This document shows positions 11,699 through 19,464 of a DNA stretch of 64,000 bases, piece after piece; position 1 is the first letter of the stretch, and each line of letters begins with the position of its first letter. Origin of the DNA: Flavobacteriales bacterium (lineage in GTDB: Bacteria > Bacteroidota > Bacteroidia > Flavobacteriales_D > Crocinitomicaceae); assembly GCA_015665275.1 (NCBI GenBank), contig JADFAL010000039.1, positions 1-64,000 of the forward strand. The letters are read 5' to 3'. Position numbers and translations under genes: made by a program. The notes below the pieces were generated by a model, which saw only the letters and a program-made list of their open reading frames with translations, was not told where the DNA came from and ran no database searches.

Positions 11699-12766
11699 AT
11701 GAAAACGTTCCTGTTTCTGCTTTTTTGTGTCTTTTCGATTCATGCAAATGCACAAGAAGAATCGTGGTTGGAAGTCCGTCCGAAAGTAGGATTTCTGATC
11801 GCTCACCGAAGCATCATGGGGCACGTAGTCGATGAGCACGCTGTCGCGACAGAATTCAGCTATTATTTCAAAGGAAATGGAGAGCGCTTCTGGCACGATT
11901 CCTATAACAATCCAAGATACGGAGTTTCCGGTTTTGTAGGAACAGTTGGGAACAGAGACCTTTTTGGTATCTATTATGGAGCGTATGCATTTATGTCGAT
12001 TCCACTTGTTCATACAAAGAAGTTCACTTTTTCCGGGCGATTGGGTGCTGGATTGAGTTATGCCCCTAAGGTATATCATCATCAATCAAACAATCTAAGC
12101 ATCGCTACAAGCACGCACTTGAATTCAATAGTGAGTTTGGCATTAGAGAGTCGCTATGAATTTGGACGGCATGCGATTAACGGAGTTCTTGATATGACCC
12201 ATTTTTCGAATGGGGCTGCGAAAGTTCCGAATCTTGGATTAAATGTTCCATTCCTAAGTTTTGGCTATGGTTATCGCATTCGGGAAGCAAAAGAGGATAT
12301 TGAACCAAAATTTTTGGGAGTTATTCCAAAATACTGGGAGTTTGGCGCTGTAGGATTGGTTTCGGCGAAAGAGGTGTACCCAGTGGGAGGAGTGAAATAT
12401 CCGTGCTTTGGCGTTAATTTGATGGGAAGACGCTATTTCCGTCCACACGTTGGGATGGAGGTTTCATTAGACTTCATGCACAAGTCATCGTTACAAACCT
12501 ATGCGCCAGATGTGCCTATGACCAGCGCTGATCTGTTTCAAATGGGGGCGTTCGTAGGGTATTTATTGCCTTTTTATCGTTTTCACATAGTTGTAGGAAT
12601 GGGATATTATCTCAGAGACAAATTCAGTTTCCAAGAGCCCGTTTATCATCGTGTGGGAATGCGCTACGTATTTAATAATGGACTGAATATCAACTGTGCA
12701 CTGAAGTCGCATTGGGCGCGTGCAGATTATGTAGAATACGGAATTGGTTTTACGTTTAAAAGATGA
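11699..12766 (+). CDS. Lipid A deacylase / acyloxyacyl hydrolase (PagL-like)
   Basis: Outer-membrane barrel enzyme expected to remove an acyl chain from lipid A. Signal peptide MKTFLFLLFCVFSIHANAQ. The catalytic pair of PagL (His-x-Ser) is visible as H168-F-S170 in DMTHFSNGAAKVPNLGLN, and the PNLG/N segment is also typical. At 355 residues it is about twice the length of proteobacterial PagL; the second half (from about 205) looks like additional barrel strands and is usual for Bacteroidota members. Overlaps the following lipoprotein gene by 4 bp (ATGA), so they form an operon for envelope functions. Confidence 0.8.
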   Translation: MKTFLFLLFCVFSIHANAQEESWLEVRPKVGFLIAHRSIMGHVVDEHAVATEFSYYFKGNGERFWHDSYNNPRYGVSGFVGTVGNRDLFGIYYGAYAFMSIPLVHTKKFTFSGRLGAGLSYAPKVYHHQSNNLSIATSTHLNSIVSLALESRYEFGRHAINGVLDMTHFSNGAAKVPNLGLNVPFLSFGYGYRIREAKEDIEPKFLGVIPKYWEFGAVGLVSAKEVYPVGGVKYPCFGVNLMGRRYFRPHVGMEVSLDFMHKSSLQTYAPDVPMTSADLFQMGAFVGYLLPFYRFHIVVGMGYYLRDKFSFQEPVYHRVGMRYVFNNGLNINCALKSHWARADYVEYGIGFTFKR

Positions 12767-13500
12767 GATTACTAATCATCATATCGATTTTTGCCGCATT
12801 AGCAGGGTGTAAAAAGTCCGAAGACCGTCGATGCTTCAAAAGCACAGGACCCGAAACTACAATTGTGCGCGAATTGGATGCGTTCCATGGAATTTTTGTC
12901 GGTCCTAATGTCAATATTGTTTTGGTTCAAGACGGAGAAAATGAAGTGCACATTGTTGGTGGGAAGAATTTGGTAAACTTCATTACTTCGGATATTAATG
13001 ATGGCGTTTTACGCATTTTCAATGATAACAAGTGCAACTTCCTACGCTCTTATAAATACGAAGTGACAGTTGAAGTACATTATACTGGGATGTCGTTTAT
13101 TGAATTTGAGGGCACAAAACCTCTGGTAAGTCAGGATCAAATTACGGGAAACAACCTGACGTTAGTTATTCGTGACGGAGCAGGGTTGGTGGACCTAGAT
13201 CTGGCGTATAATAATGTGAATGTGACAATTACCAATGGTTGGGGGAATTTTGATCTTTCTGGAAGCACAGGAACATTGATCATGAATCTTCGAAACAATG
13301 GATTTGGCTCAACCTACGACTTAAATGTCACAAATTCCATGGACATTATCTCCAATACCGCTGGGCTTTTGAAGCTGAATGCTCAAGGTGCTGATTGCAA
13401 TGTACAATTACAGTCTACGGGCGATGTATGGTATATTGGAACACCAAATTCAATGAGCGCGACAGAACTTGACAAGGGTATTTTGATCGACAAAAATTAA
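12763..13500 (+). CDS. DUF2807 (head GIN domain) lipoprotein
   Basis: Lipoprotein signal MRLLIIISIFAALAGCKKSE, with lipidated Cys at about 16. The remainder is a right-handed beta-structure of the DUF2807 type: IVRELDAFHGIFVGPNVNIVLVQ at the start and repeated strands such as LTLVIRDGAGLVDLDL and VNVTITNGWGNFDLSG. Proteins of this family are periplasmic or outer-membrane, without a proven activity. It is translated together with the PagL-like protein (4-bp overlap). Eight-residue spacing features in the middle suggest a short beta-solenoid. Confidence 0.85.
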   Translation: MRLLIIISIFAALAGCKKSEDRRCFKSTGPETTIVRELDAFHGIFVGPNVNIVLVQDGENEVHIVGGKNLVNFITSDINDGVLRIFNDNKCNFLRSYKYEVTVEVHYTGMSFIEFEGTKPLVSQDQITGNNLTLVIRDGAGLVDLDLAYNNVNVTITNGWGNFDLSGSTGTLIMNLRNNGFGSTYDLNVTNSMDIISNTAGLLKLNAQGADCNVQLQSTGDVWYIGTPNSMSATELDKGILIDKN

Positions 13501-13501
13501 G

Positions 13502-13509
13502 TATCTTTG
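13502..13509 (+). promoter_or_regulatory. Promoter -7 element of small Cys-rich membrane protein gene
   Basis: TATCTTTG, exact TAnnTTTG, begins two bases after the preceding stop codon and 24 bp before the ATG at 13526. Confidence 0.55.
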
Positions 13510-13525
13510 TAGAAAATTAGACAGC

Positions 13526-13726
13526 ATGGCATTGGTTCTTATTGCTATTGGATTATTGGCGTTATCATTCGCTGGAATCGCAATCAAAATTTTGGTAAAG
13601 AAAGATGGGCAGTTCGCAGGAACATGCGCAAGTAATAATCCTTTACTTCAAGAAGAAGGTGCAGCTTGTGGATTGTGCGGGGCACGTCCAGAAGAACAAT
13701 GTAAAAGCGACGAAGCAGCGGCTTAA
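13526..13726 (+). CDS. Small single-span membrane protein with Cys cluster
   Basis: 66 residues. One N-terminal transmembrane helix (LVLIAIGLLALSFAGIAIKIL), then a soluble tail with four Cys: GTC, AACGLCG and EQC. The layout (helix, then GxC and a C-x2-C pair) recalls the NqrM maturation factor of the sodium-pumping NADH:quinone reductase, but the spacing differs, so this is only an architectural likeness. A metal or Fe-S binding role is plausible. It has its own promoter element, and its stop overlaps that of the convergent ACT-domain gene by exactly 4 bp. Bacteroidota commonly carry such a small protein. Confidence 0.7.
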   Translation: MALVLIAIGLLALSFAGIAIKILVKKDGQFAGTCASNNPLLQEEGAACGLCGARPEEQCKSDEAAA

Positions 13727-14385
13727 GTACTGCGCTTCAATTGCATCAAGATTTTAAAGGCTTCATCGATATCTTGAGAAGCGACAATTGCAGTAAATTC
13801 GTTCGCCGTTGAGACAACTTGTTCAATGTTGATCCCTTCCCAAGCGAGATGCTTCATGATGTAATAGTATACACCGTACGTTTCCGTGTTTGTTTCAGGA
13901 AGTTTCACCGTTATTGAAGACAGATCTTTCGTGTGAGCTTTCAATCGCTCGTTTCTAAAGATTTGCTTTGCTTCTTCGGTGAACTTAGAGTTCAAAATAT
14001 ACGTTGTTTCGGTAATTCCACGACACACGGTGAAGAAAGAGTCTTTGTCCTGACGAATTGTTTGAATCAAGTCGCTTTGCGCTTCGCGAAGAGAATCTGA
14101 ATTTTCGTATGTGAAATCGACAAGATCGCTGCGTACCAGAAAATCACCAATACCACCAATTACATTATTGATACGTACGTCTAGCTTGTGATATACTCCG
14201 GGAGTCATGCGTTTAATAGCCATAACAATTGCGCCTTCCTTGATATCTTTCCCAGTAACTTTCTCAATTTCAGGTTTGATTTTACGGGCAAGGGCAGAAA
14301 TGTTAATGAGGTTTTCGGTCATTGCTTCGCGCAAGAATGGGCTGCGGTTAATAATGTCTTCGGTGACACGGCTGATAGAACTCAT
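13723..14385 (-). CDS. ACT-domain-containing protein
   Basis: 220 residues, soluble, no signal peptide. The C-terminal third (ETYGVYYYIMKHLAWEGINIEQVVSTANEFTAIVAS) has the beta-alpha-beta pattern of an ACT domain like those that sense amino acids in aspartokinases. The N-terminal half is helical (SISRVTEDIINRSPFLREAM) and unfamiliar. It lacks the kinase domain of aspartokinase, so it may be a stand-alone sensor. Lies 70 bp after cmk on the same strand and could be cotranscribed with it. Ligand unknown. Confidence 0.7.
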   Translation of the reverse strand: MSSISRVTEDIINRSPFLREAMTENLINISALARKIKPEIEKVTGKDIKEGAIVMAIKRMTPGVYHKLDVRINNVIGGIGDFLVRSDLVDFTYENSDSLREAQSDLIQTIRQDKDSFFTVCRGITETTYILNSKFTEEAKQIFRNERLKAHTKDLSSITVKLPETNTETYGVYYYIMKHLAWEGINIEQVVSTANEFTAIVASQDIDEAFKILMQLKRST

Positions 14386-14455
14386 GTTGGTTTTCTTTAG
14401 TGTAGCGGCAAATCTAGTGAAAATTTTGACTTACTGTTAATTTAATAACAGGAAT

Positions 14456-15160
14456 TTATGCTAATGTTACAATTTTTTTTTCGACTAGCTCTAAAGCTAG
14501 TTCCAATTGTTCCGATCTCGACATGTTTGTATTGTCGATAACTACTGCGTCTTCGGTCTGTGTGAGGGGACTTTCTTTACGTGTTGAATCAATGCAATCG
14601 CGCTCTAATAAATTTGCTTTCACTTCGTCCTTTGCTACATCAAGACCTTTTTCTTTCAGTTCCAAATAACGACGTTGCACACGCGTTTCGATTTCTGCTG
14701 TAATAAAGAGCTTTAATTCAGCATTTGGAAAGACTACAGAGCCAATATCGCGCCCATCCATAACAACACCTCCGTTTTTTCCCATTTCGCGCTGTTGATC
14801 GACAAGTTTTGTTCTAACTTCTTTGATTGTTGCTACTTGAGAGACTTGTCCGGCTACTTGAGGAGTACGAATTTCTTTCTCGACGTTTTCTCCGTTTAAA
14901 AGAAGTTCTGGTTTCTGTGTTTCTGAGTTTAGACGAAAGGAAAGTCGGATGTTGTCCAATTCCTGGATGAGTTTACCACGATCCATTTCGCTTCCATGAA
15001 TGCAGTTGTTGCGTAGGGCATATAAAGTGATTCCTCGATACATGGCGCCACTGTCAATAAAAACATAGTGCAATTGCTTGGCAAGTTCTCTGGCCAACGT
15101 ACTTTTTCCGCAAGAGGAAAATCCGTCTATTGCAATGACTATTTTATCTGGTCGCGACAC
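14456..15160 (-). CDS. cmk: Cytidylate kinase
   Basis: Phosphorylates CMP and dCMP with ATP in pyrimidine salvage and lipid precursor supply. P-loop GFSSCGKST at residues 13-21; acceptor-site motif DSGAMYRGITLYAL; DGRDIGSVVFPNAELKLFITA, typical of the family; LID-region RDCIDSTRKESPL. 234 residues is standard. In many Bacteroidota cmk lies close to porQ, and here only the outer-membrane barrel gene separates the two. Confidence 0.95.
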   Translation of the reverse strand: MSRPDKIVIAIDGFSSCGKSTLARELAKQLHYVFIDSGAMYRGITLYALRNNCIHGSEMDRGKLIQELDNIRLSFRLNSETQKPELLLNGENVEKEIRTPQVAGQVSQVATIKEVRTKLVDQQREMGKNGGVVMDGRDIGSVVFPNAELKLFITAEIETRVQRRYLELKEKGLDVAKDEVKANLLERDCIDSTRKESPLTQTEDAVVIDNTNMSRSEQLELALELVEKKIVTLA

Positions 15161-15240
15161 CTAACAAATATAATTGAATTTGTTCAGTGAGGATGAAAGG
15201 AATAAATGAATTGTGGTAAGATTGACTAGGGTAGGGCACA

Positions 15241-15274
15241 AAAAAATCCCGATTCAATTAAGAACCGGGATTTT
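15241..15274 (-). terminator. Rho-independent terminator of the barrel gene
   Basis: AAAATCCCG (15243-15251) pairs with CGGGATTTT (15266-15274); on the minus strand it ends in a run of T. A- and T-rich flanks on both sides could allow bidirectional use. Confidence 0.8.
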
Positions 15275-15291
15275 ATCAATTATTCTGATTC

Positions 15292-15990
15292 TTAGAATCT
15301 CCATCCAAGACGGAAAGCAGCTGTAGTAGCTCCTGTTCCTAGGTATGTTTCAGAACTATTTCCTCCAACTAATGTAGTTGTAGTCGTTGTACCACCAGCT
15401 GTAGTTGAAATAGTAGTTGTAACATCTGACGTATTAATGCTGTTGAAAGAAAGTCCAAGCTCAAGTCCTACGTACAAGTTCTCTACAAGGTAGAAATCCA
15501 TACCAGCACCAACTCCAACTCCGAACATAGACATGTCAGTATCTACTTGAGCTGACTGTCCTTGTTGGTAAGAAGTTCCATCAGACTCAGTCCAAGTCTC
15601 GCTGTAGCTTCCTCCACCAAAGTTGATTCCCAACATAAAGTAAGGAGACAAACGGTCAGTAGCACTCATGTGGTATTCACCACCGATTTGAGCATTCCAT
15701 GCACTACGATTGATTTCAGCTGTACCTGTAGCACCAGTTCCATCTCCATTCTCGTAGAATGTCCATGACTCAGACGCAGGTGTTCCCATTCCGTCACCAA
15801 GACCCAACTGAACGCGTCCAGCGATGTTCTCATTTACAAAATAACGGAAACGAAGTGTAGGAGCGGTCCATTCAAGAGATGATCCATTGAAACTCAATAC
15901 GCCCTCAAGTGACATAGGAGTATCCACGCTTTGGCCAAATGACATAGTAGAAACTAAGAAAGCACCTACCATTAATGTTAGCTTTTTCAT
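15292..15990 (-). CDS. Outer-membrane beta-barrel protein
   Basis: Start set at the ATG giving MKKLTLMVGAFLVSTMSFGQ, a clean signal peptide; the longer frame adds 19 residues without the look of a leader. The mature protein is a Gly- and aromatic-rich barrel with strands such as RFRYFVNENIAGRVQLGLG and YFMLGINFGGGSYSETW, ending AAFRLGWRF. A loop of almost only Thr and Gly (TTISTTAGGTTTTTTLVGG) stands near the C-terminus and is surface-exposed in the barrel model. OmpA/OmpW-like small porin fold; substrate unknown. It has a long 5' region of about 130 bp separating it from porQ and its own terminator. Confidence 0.8.
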   Translation of the reverse strand: MKKLTLMVGAFLVSTMSFGQSVDTPMSLEGVLSFNGSSLEWTAPTLRFRYFVNENIAGRVQLGLGDGMGTPASESWTFYENGDGTGATGTAEINRSAWNAQIGGEYHMSATDRLSPYFMLGINFGGGSYSETWTESDGTSYQQGQSAQVDTDMSMFGVGVGAGMDFYLVENLYVGLELGLSFNSINTSDVTTTISTTAGGTTTTTTLVGGNSSETYLGTGATTAAFRLGWRF

Positions 15991-16120
15991 AAAAATTAAA
16001 TGTTTGGTTTGATCTAATGTACTCAACTTTCTTGAAAAAGGCTTCAAAAAAATACCAACATCTCACAGTTTATAACTGATCTAAATTTAACTTGACGAGA
16101 ACTAAACCCATTTAGTAAGT

Positions 16121-17164
16121 CTATTTCCGCCACTTATCGAGTTGGGTAGAAAATGTGATCATGTTGTTATAACCAGCGCGCGAGTTGATCATAAACCCGT
16201 AATCCAATCGGAACTTGTTGAAGTAAAGACCTAGCCCTAAGGAGAATCCAGCGGCTCCAGGTCGTTGTGATAGTGCTAATTCTCTTCTGCGATGGTAATC
16301 AAACCCGAGGCGGAAGTGAATATTCTTAGAAATAATAGTTTCTACTTGGTACGTAAAGTGTCTAGCAAGTTTCTCTGCAAAATTAGCACGAGGAACAGGG
16401 ATTGTGTCGCCTGTTAATGCATCTATCGTTGGTTGAAGGTTGGGGTCGTTGTAGGTAATGTCCCATTGATTCAAGTGATGCGCCAGAATAGAGAAGCGGA
16501 AAGGGGCGTGTGCTAATTTATAGGAAACTGCCATTTGAAATTCGACAGGCAGCTGAGCTCGAGTGGAGTTTTCTGTATACGCGTTGAACTGAAAGCCAGC
16601 GTTTTTAACAAGTGCCGTAGCCGCAAAACCTTTGTCCTTATCATAATACGTTCCTGCTAAATCTATAGCCGCACCAAAAGAAGAATAATTTTCCATCGAG
16701 GAAAAGATGGCGTATAGATTGGCTCCAACCGAAAGACGCTCGTTCAGTTGTTGTCCGTATCCGGCACCGGCAATCATTTCCACAGGGGAGAAGGTGCCTT
16801 CTAATGATCCGTTCGCTGAAGTTCTTTGGAATGTTCCGTAGCTCACATATTTCACGAAGCCTGACATGGTTCCTTTGTCTTTGAAACCGAAACCATAACT
16901 ACCCATTCCAAAGTTTATACCTCCGGGAAGTAGCGCTTGGTTTACGCTGAGCATATTTTGCATTTCAGGATTCAACATGGAAGGGTTTGCTACACCAATA
17001 TTGATATCGGCGTCCATAACGGAAATGAAATCGTTTGCCAATCCCATTTGACGAGCATTATACGTCAGGTCAAGAAAGGCGAATGCATTGTTTCCACCAG
17101 TTTGTCCAAATGTGCTCGGAATTGCCCAAAATAGGCATGCAGCAAGGAGAAGTTTCGTTTTCAT
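16121..17164 (-). CDS. porQ: Type IX secretion system protein PorQ
   Basis: Signal peptide MKTKLLLAACLFWAIPSTFGQ; then GGNNAFAFLDLTYNARQMGLAND, the typical PorQ opening, followed by FadL-like barrel strands (GINFGMGSYGFGFKDKG, FRLDYGFMINSRAGYNNMITFSTQL). In Porphyromonas PorQ forms part of the T9SS attachment complex (PorU, PorV, PorQ, PorZ) that handles cargo with a C-terminal signal. This agrees with the sorting tails seen elsewhere in the window. 347 residues is the usual length. Starts 38 bp after the phosphoesterase stop, so it could be read through from the carotenoid operon. Confidence 0.9.
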   Translation of the reverse strand: MKTKLLLAACLFWAIPSTFGQTGGNNAFAFLDLTYNARQMGLANDFISVMDADINIGVANPSMLNPEMQNMLSVNQALLPGGINFGMGSYGFGFKDKGTMSGFVKYVSYGTFQRTSANGSLEGTFSPVEMIAGAGYGQQLNERLSVGANLYAIFSSMENYSSFGAAIDLAGTYYDKDKGFAATALVKNAGFQFNAYTENSTRAQLPVEFQMAVSYKLAHAPFRFSILAHHLNQWDITYNDPNLQPTIDALTGDTIPVPRANFAEKLARHFTYQVETIISKNIHFRLGFDYHRRRELALSQRPGAAGFSLGLGLYFNKFRLDYGFMINSRAGYNNMITFSTQLDKWRK

Positions 17165-17202
17165 GTAGATGATTAACGCAAAGAAAAGCTAAAAATTTTA
17201 TT

Positions 17203-17700
17203 TCACGCCCGATTTCCTAATTCGATTACCTCGAGATCGTGAATTCGGTCTTTTGTGATGCAGAATCGAAGTATGGTTTTGACTTGATGAAAGCCTTTGT
17301 AACCACAGGCGCCGGGGTTCATCCAGAGCATGTCATAATGTGGATCATTCCTGACGAGCAAAATGTGCGAGTGGCCACAAACAAATAGTTTGGGCGCTTC
17401 TTCTTGAAGGAGTTCGTGGGCTGGTTTTGCATATTTACCCGGTTTCCCAGCAATATGAGTTATTAATACATTCACATCCTCGCACTGAAACCGGATATGT
17501 TCTGGAAATTCTTGTCGAACATCGGCTGCATCGATATTTCCGTAAACACCCCTTGTAGGTTTGAATTCTCTCAATTGATCAATTACGTCAACGGTTCCCA
17601 CATCGCCTGCATGCCATACTTCATCAACGTCTTTAAAGTATTCGAAAATTTTCGGATCCAGATATCCATGTGTGTCAGATAATAAACCAATCCGTTTCAT
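17203..17700 (-). CDS. Metallophosphoesterase (YfcE/MJ0936 type)
   Basis: Calcineurin-like phosphodiesterase with all metal motifs: GLLSDTHGYLD at the N-terminus, HAGDVG, YGNIDAADVR, ITHIAGK, and CGHSHILL, then NPGACG. Substrate unknown; relatives hydrolyse small phosphodiesters. I choose the ATG at 17700 (MKRIGLLSDTH): it overlaps the crtYcd stop as ATGA and begins the fold directly, while the longer frame adds 17 unrelated residues. It is thus the last gene of the carotenoid operon by translational coupling, though a role in pigment formation is not implied. Confidence 0.88.
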   Translation of the reverse strand: MKRIGLLSDTHGYLDPKIFEYFKDVDEVWHAGDVGTVDVIDQLREFKPTRGVYGNIDAADVRQEFPEHIRFQCEDVNVLITHIAGKPGKYAKPAHELLQEEAPKLFVCGHSHILLVRNDPHYDMLWMNPGACGYKGFHQVKTILRFCITKDRIHDLEVIELGNRA

Positions 17701-18416
17701 GATGCCATAGATTCTACCTTCTGCGAAGCGAAACTCTTCACGCCTTTCCATCTCATGAGTTGTTCATGAATTAAAATAGTCCCTACAATTAGGGAGAATC
17801 CGTACATGGCGTCTTCCATGGGGATAGTTCCCATTCGTACATCAGAGAAATGTTCAGAATTGTACCAAACGATAGGGGAGTTGATCCAACTGCCAGTTAA
17901 GATTCCATTGATAATGAGGAATGGGATCAAACAAATAAGGTAGGAGATTCCTATTTGCGGTAGTTTTCTTTCGTTGAACCAGAAGTATAGGGTAATCACA
18001 GTAGCAATTATCGTTGTTAAGGTATACCAGCCGGAAGGGTTTTTACTGCTGAGGAAGATTAAATACCCTAAAATTGCAATTTGAACAGCAATATTAACCC
18101 AGCGCCAATTGACCTTTCGAAAGTAAAACTTACAGCATTCGTATACGAATACGCAGGCCATTGGTACAACCCAGAAGAAAAGGATTTCTTCAATTGGCAA
18201 TCCGAAAATGGAAACACCCACGAGATAATCTGGGTTGAATCCCCAAATACCATTTTCAGTGAAGATGATGTCCCAAATTATGAAGGGAATGGCGATGATG
18301 GTACTGGCTATGAACACATTTCCCCAAGACTTAACGTATCGAACTCTATTGTCAAAACTCAAGACAAACGGACAAAGTAGTGTAATGGCATCTAATATTA
18401 GGTACAGGCCCTTCAA
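17697..18416 (-). CDS. Lycopene beta-cyclase, fused CrtYcd type
   Basis: Membrane enzyme that cyclises lycopene ends to beta-ionone rings. The two repeats of the heterodimeric CrtYc/CrtYd cyclases are fused in one chain: the first has DIIFTENGIWGFNPDYLVG and LPIEEILFFWVVPMACVFVYE, the second SDVRMGTIPMEDAMYGFSLI and LIHEQLMRW. Six or more transmembrane helices. The start is uncertain: ATG at 18458 would overlap crtZ by 46 bp, while TTG at 18416 overlaps the crtZ stop as TTGA and gives MKGLYLILDAITLLCPF, which matches the usual start of this family, so I prefer it. Confidence 0.85.
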   Translation of the reverse strand: MKGLYLILDAITLLCPFVLSFDNRVRYVKSWGNVFIASTIIAIPFIIWDIIFTENGIWGFNPDYLVGVSIFGLPIEEILFFWVVPMACVFVYECCKFYFRKVNWRWVNIAVQIAILGYLIFLSSKNPSGWYTLTTIIATVITLYFWFNERKLPQIGISYLICLIPFLIINGILTGSWINSPIVWYNSEHFSDVRMGTIPMEDAMYGFSLIVGTILIHEQLMRWKGVKSFASQKVESMAS

Positions 18417-18853
18417 GATTTGAAGTATTTTAGTGGAACAAGGAGCATTCCAAAACATTCTCCATCTTCTTTGCCTTGCTTCTTGTGATGTACTTTGTGT
18501 GCCTTTCTAATTGCTTTGAAATATTTGTTCTGCGTCTTGTCAAACCACTTAAAGCGACGGTGTATAAGTACATCATGCACAAGGAAGTACACGACTCCAT
18601 ATACGGCAATTCCTGCTCCAAATCCGATAGAAAAATTAGCGCCATAGATTACTCCTAGCATAATACAAAGCCAAGATGGAACGGCAAAAATCATAAAGAA
18701 CAAATCGTTCTTTTGAAAAACATGACCTGTAGGTTTGTGATGGTCTTCATGCACCTTCCACAGAAAACCATGCATTAGGTATTTGTGTGCCGACCATGCA
18801 GCGCCCTCCATTAAAACAAAAGCCAATATCAATGCTGCGATAAATGCAATCAT
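18413..18853 (-). CDS. crtZ: Beta-carotene hydroxylase CrtZ
   Basis: Di-iron membrane hydroxylase that puts 3-OH on beta-rings. The four histidine clusters are complete: HKYLMH (23-28), HEDHH (35-39), HDVLIHRR (93-100) and HKVHH (119-123). Four hydrophobic stretches fit the fatty-acid-hydroxylase fold. Start ATG 18853 overlaps the cruF stop as ATGA; the 15 additional upstream codons of the longest frame do not belong. 146 residues, a little shorter than many CrtZ but with all ligands. Confidence 0.92.
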   Translation of the reverse strand: MIAFIAALILAFVLMEGAAWSAHKYLMHGFLWKVHEDHHKPTGHVFQKNDLFFMIFAVPSWLCIMLGVIYGANFSIGFGAGIAVYGVVYFLVHDVLIHRRFKWFDKTQNKYFKAIRKAHKVHHKKQGKEDGECFGMLLVPLKYFKS

Positions 18854-19464
18854 CCTGTGAAATTTAATAGTAAGAAAAAGACCAGCCAAATAAACCACAA
18901 TCCAGCTGCCGAATTGTTCTTAACACGTGTGTTAAACACGTATACCAATGCAAAAATAAAAGAGAATACAAACCAAGCAATGTAATTCTGAATTGGAATG
19001 TCTCCACCGCCCCAAGCCCAAAAATCATATTTGATAGCTACGGGTTCAATAAGTATGTCGAGTCCGGTACAAAGAATGGCTGCCAATAAGGCCTGAAGCC
19101 ATTTGTTCTTCACAATTCTTATGGCGAGTGATGAACTCGTAACAACCGTAGCGTACCAGTTCATTCCCATGACAATAGGAATTCCAAAAAGCGGAAGACC
19201 TAATGCTTCACCATACTGGTATTCACCGAATAAAACCCCCGTATGTACCCCGGATAATTCGGCAAGGTATCCTCCTAAGAAGATTATTATCAATGGGAAA
19301 AAGGCTCTTGGTTCTAGCTTCTCTGAGAAGAATACAACTGTTCCGCACAACCAAATATTCATGTACGTAAGCTTCGCGTTCTCTGCATCTTGGATAAATA
19401 AAATGTATCCAATGATGTGGAAGAGCAGCAAAAGCCAAATACCATATTTCTGGACTATACTCAT
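18850..19464 (-). CDS. cruF: Carotenoid 1,2-hydratase-type protein (CruF, DUF422)
   Basis: Polytopic membrane protein with about seven helices. GVLFGEYQYGEALGLPLFGIPIVMGMNWY and GLDILIEPVAIKYDFWAW are the CruF signature regions; the acidic residues are presumably catalytic. Known members add water to the psi end of carotenes (1-hydroxy end) in bacterioruberin, myxol and saproxanthin pathways. Partnering with CrtD nearby fits a 1'-hydroxy, 3',4'-desaturated end group. Overlaps crtZ by ATGA, and its start lies 4 bp inside the crtD reading frame end. Confidence 0.83.
   Translation of the reverse strand: MSIVQKYGIWLLLLFHIIGYILFIQDAENAKLTYMNIWLCGTVVFFSEKLEPRAFFPLIIIFLGGYLAELSGVHTGVLFGEYQYGEALGLPLFGIPIVMGMNWYATVVTSSSLAIRIVKNKWLQALLAAILCTGLDILIEPVAIKYDFWAWGGGDIPIQNYIAWFVFSFIFALVYVFNTRVKNNSAAGLWFIWLVFFLLLNFTG

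Noticed and set aside
11630-12085. 151-residue minus-strand frame
   Set aside because: It lies antisense inside the PagL-like gene and the mazG start, with no coding character or conserved motif.
13510-13525. Shine-Dalgarno site before the small Cys protein
   Set aside because: No AGGAGG-like sequence is seen, here as in most genes of the window; this agrees with Bacteroidota translation starts.
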